DNA of 64,000 bases from Wolfiporia cocos (taxonomy: Eukaryota > Basidiomycota > Agaricomycetes > Polyporales > Phaeolaceae), in assembly GCA_029448655.1 (NCBI GenBank), contig JACCLO010000001.1, positions 2,108,001 to 2,172,000 of the forward strand, given 5' to 3'. Both the position numbers and the translations under genes were made by a program. Below, piece by piece: positions 10,673-21,076 of this stretch. The notes beneath the pieces are model-generated. The model was not told where the DNA came from. It searched no databases and saw nothing but the letters and a program-made list of their open reading frames with translations. Position 1 is the stretch's first letter. Every line of letters starts with the position of its first letter.

Positions 10673-11141
10673 TATGAGAGCGCGCGCGTGTTACAGTGAA
10701 TACCTGTAGGTAGACGACGTATGTCCTCAGTATGGTGCACTCGGGCAAGAGTGCAAGACTCGTATATCTGTACCTGTAGGTAGACGACGTATGTCTAAAC
10801 ACAGGAGTGCAATCAATGTAACGAACATAGTGCGACGTAATGGTATTGTGCTTACCCTCAGTATGGTGCGCTCAGGCAAGAGTGCAAGACTGAGGGTCAG
10901 CGGATGCAGGCAGCGGTATAAGTACTCTACAGTGCCAGCAAAATGTGCGGGATGAAACGGAAAGGTGGTAAAACAGTAGTGGGCAGCTAAGTAACCAGAT
11001 AAGGACTATGGTAGCTAAGGTACACCACAAGAACGTATCGATCCGGAATGTGAAAGGCACAGACACTATAAATGTACTAAGTCGGTCCTTGATGCGGGCG
11101 GGGCCGCGCAGTGTCGGCGCGACAGATTGTGCGCTCCAACA
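10673..11141 (-). repeat. 5' LTR of the copia element
   Basis: 469 bp, matching the 3' LTR but with about 131 bp extra near 10730-10865. The extra part includes a second copy of a tacctgtaggtagacgacg-type segment, suggesting an internal duplication after or during integration. It starts (minus strand) TGTTGGAGCG and is flanked by the TSD TTATC at 11142-11146. Confidence 0.85.
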
Positions 11142-11146
11142 TTATC

Positions 11147-13005
11147 ATGACTCCCGGCAGACGATATTTTTATAGATCCTTCAATACATGTATCGAGATT
11201 GTATTGCACTACGAGAGAACGTTGCGCAGCGGGCCTTGCCAAAACCGGCGCTACCCTTATTCCCGCTACCGGAGGTAGTGGGTCTTGGAGCGTAAATCGG
11301 AACGCAAAAGGTTTCAAAATTTCCCTCGGGCTTTAGGGCAGGTCTCCGGTTACAATTTTTCTTATCAGCTTGTATGTGTGGGAACATAAGTAACAAAATA
11401 CCTGATCCGGATGCCTCCAACAGCTAGTCTCGCACCCAGACGGTGAACGTTTGAACGCTTATAGCTTGTAGCATTGCCTGACCCGCGTTGTGTACCCTAC
11501 ATTATCACAGTGTCAACAATCGTGCTGGTACGTGTATGTGCCAGTAGTAATATTGTGCGAATGCGCGCCTGCTCAGCTATCAATCTGATATCTTCCCCAT
11601 TCATGAATTTGTATGCAACATGATCCCTGGGTCTAGCTTATTCGCCTCAAAAATCACAAGAAAGCAGAGACTCTTCGGATAGCTCGGATTGTGGCGATCG
11701 TATATATGGTTGAAGTGCCTTGATTTTGGGGCGACTCAGTTGGAATGCCTTCCGGGCATCTTTCATCTGGATGCCATCAACAAGCAAGACCTGCAAAGAA
11801 TCAGCAAAAATGCCCGCAGGAAGTCCACGATGCTAAGTAGAGAATAGCTAGAACATGCGCCATAGTCTTCGAGTCGCTATCTTCAGCCTCTAGTGCTGCA
11901 TGTAGTTTCCGAGTACACTCCTGCTTATGTGAGCTGCCGCCCAAGGAGTCCCATCAAGTGGTCATTGATGTCAGCCATTCCATCTTCACTACTATCTGTA
12001 TTGAAGTTGAGCTACTATTGTTGTATACCCATATCATATACAGAGCATATAGTTTTTGAAGCAGCAGTAAGTAATGTCTCAAGAATGCCGGTACTAATTA
12101 CAGCGTGCTAGACGCGCGAGCGCGACAATTCACAACCACTGATTCGGGGGGCGGGGGGCGGGGCAGGGCGAGATATACAACCGCCTATACGAAAGCTATA
12201 ACTACTTCTCTTTTTGTTCTGTACTGCACGCATTAATCTGCCTGCACACCGGTAGCAGGCTATGCCCTGCTTGCGCGGCCTTAACGCCTTATTACATGAT
12301 CGGGTACCGTCGCACGTGACTGTGATTTCGAGACACTTATGGGTGCTCATCATTGTCTGGCATGATCTTCGTTCGAATTCTTAGTGACATGTGGGAGATC
12401 AATGCATCGGCAAGGCGACGACGTGCGGGGGCATTGGCGCGCCATGAGATGAGACTGCTGTACTCTCTCGCCTCACTTGAGCTCGATCATGTTGTGCCTC
12501 GGGTAGGGCTCGGGTACGTTTACTCATCACCTCTGCCCTCAGTGGTCCTAGTCATTATTCGCTCGGTTACTCCCATGCCAAGCGGGTGGAATGTCATGTT
12601 TGTTCCTATGGCGCCTCGTCTGAGCGATGATACGTTCACAGCGAGTGGTTATGATCCACATGCCACATCCAATGATTGCTGGCAGAAATCACGCATTGGC
12701 TATGCATACAAAATGTTTCCATACTCGTTAATTGCATGAAAGCAGAGTCTGTTTCCCGCATGAGGTAGACGTCGAGGACGCGGACCGACGACGTGGAGTT
12801 TAGGTGAGATGCCGACGCACGCTCGTGGCACTGTGAATATATCATAATATCTTGATGTGCGTTCATGAATAGCCCGAGCTGTACAATCTGAGGTCATTTC
12901 TCAACCGACTGCAGTGCCTGTCAGGTCACCTGCATAGCGTCTCACGAATGAAGATAAGAATCGCGCTTCCACTTGCGATGCCAATCGTTTACTAGAGGAG
13001 ACAGC
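11147..13005. other. Intergenic, no confident gene
   Basis: No complete gene was recognised. A minus-strand exon-like frame near 11650-11800 follows a good acceptor (tctttgcag) and encodes about 48 residues ending LSCDF-stop. It could be a gene relic but has no recognised domain. A G-rich run sits near 12145. The rest looks non-coding. Confidence 0.4.
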
Positions 13006-14859
13006 ATGGACACGACCTCGAGCTCTGCTGATGTCCTGAACTTCAGGCTGTAAGTATGCCAGCCAAAACTTACAACGTCGCTGCTGCTGATCGTATGTTC
13101 ATCAGGAACGTTGCAAACTACTGCTGGGCCGCATGCATCAGTGAGACGCTATTTTCTGCACTTCTGCTGCATGCTTCAATTCTCATCCAAAGCACAGCGC
13201 TCATATTCTACGAGCACATCATTACAATCAACTGTGAGATCTACCTGATCTGGAAATACCAATTTTCTGCTCCAATCATCCTTTTTCTCCTGAATCGATA
13301 CATTGTACTATCCGCCGCCACAATCTACCTGCTAGAATTTGTGATTCCAGTGACTGTACAAGTGAGAGTAGCGTTGGTGGCAGGGTTAACTGTTGACTCA
13401 CTGTCATCTAGAGGTATAAGCGCTCTGCATATTCTCCAATGAAGTAACCACGCTCCTGATAAGCACTTCAACGCTAGCGTCATTTATTTGGACACATGCA
13501 AAAATATTCTGCTGGTCTCTCAGTATGCAACCGTGGCAGGTGAGCGAGGTCATCCGACATTAGTCGTTGGTACGAAATGACTCTAATACTCCGCAGGATT
13601 CTCTGCTTTGCGTGTGTATGCAATCACACGGATGCAGTGGTTCCCTGCCTTGTTAGTATTAGTGACTGGTCTGGTACCAGTTGCCACTAACATAGTCCGT
13701 ATTGACGTGCGAGTATTCACACTATTTTTGACGATGTTCCCTCGCAGTATGCTACTGTATCTGACCTTTCACAGTGCGTCGTGGTTATCGGGGGTACGCT
13801 AGTAAATGCAAGCACTTCAAATACTCCGACCCTTTATACTCGGTCAGTCTCTTATTTCTATCATGAGATTCCTAACCAACGTGTCAATAGACGTATGTAT
13901 GTGACAGAGGGAGCTATGAGGTGCTGACCAGCTGGTCAATATCTTCAGTTCTGATTGCCACTCGCGTCAATGCTATCTTGTCCGACATATTTGTCATAGC
14001 GATGACTTGGGCACACACCTTTTTGAAAATCCAACGCCCGTACACATGGGCAAGGCAGCTTCGAAATCCAGCTATGTTTTTGATACTCTGGAATGGTGGG
14101 GTCTGATTATATCTCTCCTGAGTGATATGCACTAACTCTTAACAATAGGAACGAGCTATTTTCTGCAAGTTTGATACCCCCGTCCGTCGACATTCATTCT
14201 GATGCCACTCTTGTAGTACTCTATTGCTCCTCAATATCCTGCAGGTCGTCACAGGACTTGACGCCAATTACTCTGTGGTACGCTTGCTCGATGCGTTCCT
14301 TTGTCACGACTGATGCTCGCTCGAGTCCTCCGCGGCGCAGGTGTTCACAGGATATGTCCCGATTTTCATACCGTCGTAAGAGCGAATTGCTGCCGGCCAT
14401 CTTCCTGATCACTAATTTACCCCGTCCAGACTGTCAGCGATATTGATGTCGCGGTTCATCCTCAACCTACTGTCACTCAGCACACGGAGTGGCGACACGG
14501 AAGCCAGCCAACTATCCTCCGCACAAGCATGCTTTACCACAAACCTACAGCATCCCATGCCCAGCCTCGACCTCACGAGCAACATGGGGGAGCCACTAGA
14601 CCAGCGCTCTGTGGGGACACCGAGTTGGACAATGGAAGGCGTGGACGACGATGACGTCGGCCCCGGGTGCAACGAGGAGCCGGTGAGCAGGCCAGCGGCT
14701 TCGCGCGCGAGGGCCATGTGCGCTGACGTCGATCCGCGCAGCCCAAGGGAGCGGCGGATGCTGGCGGAGTGGAAGGCAGCGTGGCGTCTGCGACGGGGCA
14801 AGAACGAGGAGGCATGGAGTGTGCGGAGTTGCAGACCGGTAGCGGTGGATGGGCGCTGA
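13006..14859 (+). CDS. DUF6533-type seven-helix membrane protein
   Basis: Eleven exons: 13006-13049, 13106-13140, 13198-13361, 13464-13539, 13597-13706, 13748-13793, 13910-14100, 14149-14168, 14217-14277, 14326-14375, 14430-14859; 408 residues. The N-terminal domain has the DUF6533 pattern: NVANYCWAA, then YEHIITINCEIYLIW and FLLNRYIVL. Later helices include FSALRVYAITRMQWFPALL, TRVNAILSDIFVIAMTW, FCNTLLLLNILQVV and ILMSRFILNL. The family is abundant in Agaricomycetes and integral to membranes; its role is unknown. The tail is polar and basic. Exon 8 (20 nt) has two possible donors upstream; the chosen one keeps frame. Its last exon and 3' flank are duplicated downstream. Confidence 0.75.
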
Positions 14860-15900
14860 TGAGCTCCTCCCCGCGCCACTTCGCAATGCGCTGAGCGTTC
14901 GGCGATCCAGGGATCCCTGGGCGGGAGCGTTTTTCTTCCGGGCGAGGACCGCCGCTCGTGTTAGACTGTTTATATGCATATCTGTGTGTATGTAATAATC
15001 TCTCCACATTTTTATCAGTAGACCATGCATTGTGTGCCACGCCACGCCACAACCGCGCAACGTTGGCATGCTGAGAAAACACACTTCCGGCTGTTGATTG
15101 ACATGCATGGAGGTAGCGGGGCGGAATGATCATCAACAAAAGATGAGCCATATCCAGAAAAGCTATGGTGATCAACTCGAAACCGCACTGATGCCACGCA
15201 TGTGTTGTTGCGGATAGCGGTACGGATTTGCGCTGAAATTCACAAATGCGATACGATGCTCCACCGTATCAAACCATATGCACGAGCAACAACACCCTAA
15301 ATTCTGTCTCATACACCGTGAGCTCGAGTGGCTAGCGGAAGAGGCGCGCAGGAGCAAGAAGACATGGAGTTTGAGGAGCTGCAGCCCGGTATCGGTGTCT
15401 GAGCTCCTCCCCGCGCCACATGGCAATGCATTGAGCGTTTGACGGTCAAGCAATCCCTGGGCGGGTGCGTTTTCTCCCGATCGGAGGACCACCGTTCGTG
15501 TTAGACTGTTGATGTACACCTCTACTTCTGCGTGCCTAGTACACAATCTCTCCACATTTTATCGATCTATCAGTACACCATGCGCGTGTGCCACACTTGC
15601 GCAGCGCTGGAATGCTGAGAGAAAAACACTTCTGCCTACCTATCAGCATGCGTTACGGCAGCCGGAGGGAAACATCGTCAAAAGATGCCAATATTTCGGA
15701 GAAGAGTGATGGCCAACTCGCGACCACGCATGTGTCGTCGCGGATAGCAGCATTACGCAGGTGCGCTGAGACTCGCAGATGCGGCGCGATGCTCCATCCT
15801 GCTAGCCCTTACGTATGAGCAACAACACCATGAGCGCGAGTGGCGAGCGCACGGAGGCACGCGGGCGCCAATCGCGCGGCCAATCCAGCGACGTCCTGCG
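14715..15900. repeat. Tandem duplication of gene tail and 3' flank (about 540 bp unit)
   Basis: The end of the DUF6533 gene and following sequence recur once at a spacing near 540 bp, with a partial third copy. Landmarks are gctcctccccgcgcca (14863 and 15404), gtgttagactgtt (14957 and 15497) and gcaacaacacc-type blocks (15285 and 15820). Copy two holds a decayed version of the final coding exon with a stop. Divergence is substantial, so the duplication is not recent. Confidence 0.75.
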
Positions 15901-17591
15901 CAGACGCGAATCTACGATCGATGTCCGGCGGAGTTCGAACACCGCACAGCGGCGCGGTGTTGGGCTTGTGGGCGCAGGTCTCGTGCGGTGTCTAGGCGGC
16001 CGTCCTGGGCACTAAAGCTCGATTGTTTGAATACATAATCGATTGCGGACGATGACGGCGCGGGACTAGTTGGGCGTGGGCGCGGCAGGGTCGAGGCGCA
16101 AATTTGCTATTGGGGACTACGGGATCGGACGTATCGGGCGAGGCGGCGTGTTTGTGCGGAGGGAGGGGCGGTCTTGGTTTTGAGGAAGCATGGGGTGAGG
16201 GATTGTGCATGCGAGGCACGTTGGTGGCGAAATTCAGAGTGGCGTGATACCTGTGACGATTTCTTGCCTGCTCAAGACCCTCGTCTCCTGTCTCTCAAAA
16301 GCTGCGATCATGGTGTCCGGAGCAGATAGGGTGATTGTAGTTCGTATTACGACCGCGCCGCGTGTCCCCATGCCGCCGTAAAGGGGCTTCCTTCGTCATT
16401 CCCACCAGATGCATGGCGGCCTCCATTGCACTGTGAACGTCGATGCAACATCGCTTTCATGCCTGTCCAGCGTGCAGCTTGGACTTAATTGACGATGACT
16501 TCATGCCAGCTGTGCGATCGGTTAATGAAATGACTTCACGCATGCCGCCACGTATTCTTCATGATCCGCCGGCAGCGCATAGTCACGTCAGGCACGATGT
16601 CTTTCATGATCCGCGTCGGTCATTTTCGTGAGTCCATCGGACGATATGCAGGCTTTGCAATTCACAAGGTAGGTCGCTCCTCGCGCGCTGTGCGTGTCCA
16701 ATGTCGCGGCTATGCATTCAGGTATCAGACTGTCCCAAGACCCTTTCTCCCGCCGCGCGTGCGCGCACGTCGACTTGCGCGCATGCACACTATAAAGCAG
16801 CGCGGATTGATGCCCGTTCCGCTTGTTGGTATCTACGTTTGTTTTACATACTAAACCTGCGCTCTGTGGAACTGGCAGCGAGGACCCTTACCGTGGTGAT
16901 CCTGCGAAGGGACGTGCGGCGGCGAACGTTCCTGGTGATCTGAGATGGGGGCGCGCCGGTGCTGTGGTAAGTGTGCAGCGGTCATCACCACCGGAAGCGG
17001 CGACCTTCTGTGGCCGAGTGGCTGACTCAGTGCGCACGGACGTTGCCGTGGCGACTGTTCGCCGCGGCGTGCGCTCGCCGTTGTCCGAGGAGAGAAGATC
17101 GCAGTGATATCATCACGGGCGCGCAGCGGCGGGCGGGCTCCACGATAGCGCGCACAGCCGGCGGCCAGACCGTGAGGACGCGGGGAGCACTGCCTGTCGT
17201 CACCGCGCGGGCGGGGGCTGTAGCAGGCCGGATATGGCCGGGCATAGCTGTAACATATCCTGGGCGGGCACGCGTGTGCGTGCACCCCTTCGGATAGCTG
17301 GCACATGTCGGGGACGAGTCGACGGCCGCTCCTGCTGGCAACGGCCTCGGCCTGCGCTGCGGCGAAGCGCACGCCGGCGATTGGCCCGTCCGGGCGGCGA
17401 CGTCACCGTGGCGCACGCTCCATCGCCCGGAATGGCAGCTGGGGACAGCGGTGCAGCCGGCGCTCCGGAGCCACGGTGGCGGGCATCGGCTCATATGTGC
17501 GGACAGGCTCCCCGCAGCCACTGCGAGTATTTACCACGCTCGCCTATCGCATACCCGTATACTACTACTCCGTCCGCACACGCAGCCCCCC
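15901..17591. other. Long 5' flank of the Hsp20-domain gene
   Basis: No gene recognised. A TATAAA lies at 16791-16796, about 800 bp upstream of the chosen start codon, and may belong to a leader with its own intron. The region from about 16850 becomes very GC-rich, which creates long antisense frames without family support. Confidence 0.4.
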
Positions 17592-20011
17592 ATGCCTTTC
17601 ACCAGCCCACCACCACCATCCCCCGGCGCATACAACCGCCCCGCCCTCCGCCAGTCCGCCTCCTCCCCCCACGACGCCGCCCTCGCCGCCCCCTTTGAGC
17701 AGCTCTCCCTCTACGACCAGGATCAACTGATGAAGCTGCACGATCAGCCCCATACCCCGCCCGCGCACCGGATGCCGCCATACCCGCATACACCCGGCTC
17801 GCCGGATTATGACGACACGGACCATGCAGAGGGGAGCAGGGGAAAGGGCTGGGGCGCCCTCGAGCGCAGCGCGAACGGCCACGGTGAGTACCCGCCCTGC
17901 GAGCCCATGTTGTGTGTCCCAAGGCCGTTTGCAGGCATCGCGCTCGGCACATGGGTCCGCACGCCCAGCCACCGCCGACGCGGTGCTGAGTGCTCCGCTG
18001 CGTTGCCGCGCCACAGTATCCGGCGCATGCGCCGTCGCGTCGTCCTCGCGACGCGCATGAGCTGATTAGCCCGGCCAGAGCAGCCGGCCCGTGCGGCGGC
18101 TGCGGTGGCGCGGCGGCGACGCAGCGCGCAGCGCAGAGGACAGCATATAGCCAGGTGCGGTGCTTCGCCGCGCGTGCTCGTCGCCGTGAGAGATGATGAC
18201 GGTGGTTTTGAGTTTTTGGCTCGGTGTTCTTATCAGACGTCGCGAGCTTGGCTGCGCTGGATGAGGCAGCCGTTGCCGTCATGGCCGGCCCATTCCGCCG
18301 ACGAGCACGAGGCCGTCTCAATATTCGCTGATTCCGCCGCGTCGCGTCCGCACATTTGTTTTTGCACTTGTTTGTTGCACACATGCACCCACGGCCGCGC
18401 GACGGCTTGCGGACGGCTCTCGCTTCTCTACCCTTCTCCCTTTCTCCCACTCCCCTCACTGAGGATGTCCATCTGATGAACCGTCTCTGTCCCCTCTGTG
18501 CTCCTCCCAGCCGCTGCAGCCCTTCGCAATTGCCCCCCGCCTGCACCCATCCACGCTGGACCCCAGCGCCCCGACCTCCCTCACAGGAACACGTCCTTTT
18601 CCAAGCGGCACGCCTCGTTCGACTCCCCGCGCGAGGTCCCCTTGCCGTACATGACCCATTCGCATCATCTTTCCTACTCCAGCTCGACCAATGCTCCCCA
18701 TTCTCACACGAACGTAATGGCTGACGGCCCCGGCGGAGAGCCCTCCCATCCTGTCTACACCGCGTATGACTTCGAGCGCCCGTCCGCTGCTGGCGCTGAT
18801 CACGCAGGATCGGCCTCCTCCTCGTCCAGCGACAGCCTCCCCAGTGCGCCATCGTCGTCATCGCCGCCCTCCGCGCCAACCCGGGCCGACACGCCTATGG
18901 ACACCAGCGGCACCGCGGGCGCGGGCGCGAATCCATACTACGCAGAGGCGCCTTCGCCGGCAATGCTCCTCCCGTCCAGCTCGCCGCAGTCGTTACTGCA
19001 GATGCAGCAGCGCGCACAGGCCACCAAGAACCCGTCCAGCCCCGTCCACCCGTTCGCTCGCCCGTTCTCGGCGCCCGAGGCGTTTGGCGCGCGGCAAGGC
19101 CCGCCGCGCATACACTCGCCCACCCCGATTAGGGCATCCGGCATGCCTCCTGACCGCAGCTCGACATCGAGCCTTCCTCTCCCCGCGCACACCCCGTACT
19201 TCACTCTGCCTGCGTACTCTGGCACGCCGATCGAGGAGGATGTCGCCGTGCCGGGGCCCAGTCGCCCCGTTCCGCCACAGTACTCATCGTCTTCGGTGCC
19301 TGCGTCGTCGTCCGTGTCAATACCGCCGCCGCCGCCGCCGTACGGTGGGCACCGCTCTCCGTCGACCGGCTCGTCCGACCTGTATGAGCGCTCGATGTCG
19401 CCGCCGTACTCCCGATGGATGGAGCGTGCGTACTCGTCCTCTGCGTGGTCTACGCTGTCGGGCGACGCGTGTGTACCGTCTCCGGACTCGGCGTCCTACC
19501 CGCCGCCTGCACCGCCTGTGGTGTTGACGCCGCCCCCGCCCCCGCTTAGCGAAGAGCACAACGCACCGCATGAGCCGTTCTTGGCACATGCGCCAGCGCC
19601 AACCGATACGTACATCGCGGTAGAAACGTTGTCAAGAGAGTATCGATTACTCATCAAGCTGCCGGGCTTCCGACGTGATGCGATGTAAGTGGTGTATGCT
19701 TACTGTACACGACCACACGCTCATGGGCCTAAACTGTCGTGCCTAGTACACTGTCATCGAGGAAAAGAAGGATTCTGCATGTCGTGGCGGACTCATGGGA
19801 GCCCAACGGCGGTACGTTACGTGTCGCTGCCAACTGTTGATCCTGCAAGCTCATCATCGATTGTCGCGCAGGGCACTTTGAGCGGCGCATATCCTTCGGG
19901 TACGACGCCGACCTCGCACAGGTGCGCGCCGAGTTTGACGGCGAGTATCTGCGGGTCATCGTCCCCCGTCGGGGCGTGCCGGGCACGTTCTGGGGCGGCC
20001 GGCGCGACTGA
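17592..20011 (+). CDS. Protein with C-terminal Hsp20/alpha-crystallin domain
   Basis: Four exons: 17592-17883, 18511-19684, 19747-19811, 19872-20011; 556 residues. About 460 N-terminal residues are Pro/Ser-rich and presumably disordered, with a polyproline run near 19320. The C-terminus carries the alpha-crystallin fold: TYIAVETLSREYRLLIKLPG, then RILHVVADSW, and ISFGYDADLAQVRAEFDG.YLRVIVPR, which is the conserved strand near the end of the domain (usually GVLTI.VPK). Small heat-shock domains bind unfolding proteins. The long N-terminus is unlike ordinary 16-25 kDa sHsps and resembles larger fungal Hsp20-domain proteins of unknown role. Intron 1 is 627 bp, unusually long here. Confidence 0.82.
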
Positions 20012-21076
20012 TATCTATCGCATCGCGCCCCCTATTCCTTTAACTCCACCACCCGATCGACCGCCGCGCCATGCCTGTCCCGCATCGATCTGTCGGTTCG
20101 CCCCAGGTATCTCCCCCATCAGCATATCAAACCATCATTGCAAAAGCATGCCGAGCGGCAGCAGCAGCAGCACACCATCCGAGCAGAAGACTCTGAGCGT
20201 AATATTGTTCGTCACGACACACCCGCATGCATCATGATCCATATACCGGCTTTGGCTATAATGATCTACCATATCCCTTGTGCCCATCCACCCGCTTGCC
20301 GCCCGAGTATGCGTGCAGATCGCGCCATCGACATCGATCGCGCGGCGGTATCGATGCGGTGCAGACCCGCCCCCATACTGCGCACGTCGTCAGCCGCTGC
20401 TCACCGCGCATGCTTGGTGCCCACCCACTATCATTATGGATGCCCGCAGCGTGCTTGCCGCGGAACGCTATACATTCAGCATATAACAGACTTGTATTAT
20501 CTATCGACGCTATCCACCGCACTCGCATCGCCCATCGCGCTATGATTCTTGTCCCAGTCTCCCTCTCTCACTCCTGCGGACGATCACGACGCGCGAGATG
20601 CCTTCTGCTCTCCCCCTCCCTCATCCTCCATGTCTCTCGCTACGCCATTCGCAACTGTCCGTAACTTACATATTACTGCTCACGCCATCGGCGCCGCCTG
20701 TATCGTACGTGTTCGTGTTCGTGTTCGTGTCCGTCCCTTTCTTTCTCTTCCGGCTGTTTGTATACCTCGTCTCGAATTCGGATGCGGACTCGGGCTGGTA
20801 CGGACGCCGCGCTGTCTTTTCTCTTTCGCTCCTCTTGTGTCTCCGCTGCCTGCTGCTACCATTACGCACGACTAATATGCATCAACATCCCCGTTCGTGC
20901 TGTCGTTACCCGCTGGCTGTCTGGCCGCATGGGCAATCGTTTTGGCTCGCGTATCCCATCTCTCGCCTATTTATTCGTGCTCGCATCACTTATCTCTCAC
21001 ACACATTCGTGTCTATACCTCCCCGTTCAATGTGTACCACATCACTAGAATCCGTGAACGTGCTGCGTACATACAT
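20012..21076. other. Intergenic between convergent genes
   Basis: The Hsp20-domain gene and the AFG1 gene converge here. There is a short gttcgt microsatellite around 20707-20730. Frames on both strands lack family signals; the long plus frame beginning here is the shadow of the GC-rich AFG1 tail. Confidence 0.5.

Larger units (their letters stand above)
3157..11141 (-). mobile_element. Ty1/copia retrotransposon, interrupted and inactive
   Basis: Minus-strand element with gag-protease-integrase-RT-RNase H order (the copia order), two LTRs beginning TGTTGG, a polypurine tract, and a primer site next to the 5' LTR. The flanking 5-bp direct repeat TTATC (3152-3156 and 11142-11146) fixes the ends. 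Removing two later insertions with their TSDs leaves about 5.55 kb, a normal copia size. It carries a TGA stop near the start of integrase, a frameshift between RT and RNase H, and two insertions, so it cannot be autonomous. Confidence 0.93.

Noticed and set aside
17599..18879. 426-codon minus-strand ORF
   Set aside because: Arg/Ala/Gly-rich antisense shadow of the GC-rich Hsp20-domain gene and its intron; no domain.
18938..19589. Arginine-rich minus frames
   Set aside because: Shadows of Ser/Pro codons in the Hsp20-domain gene.
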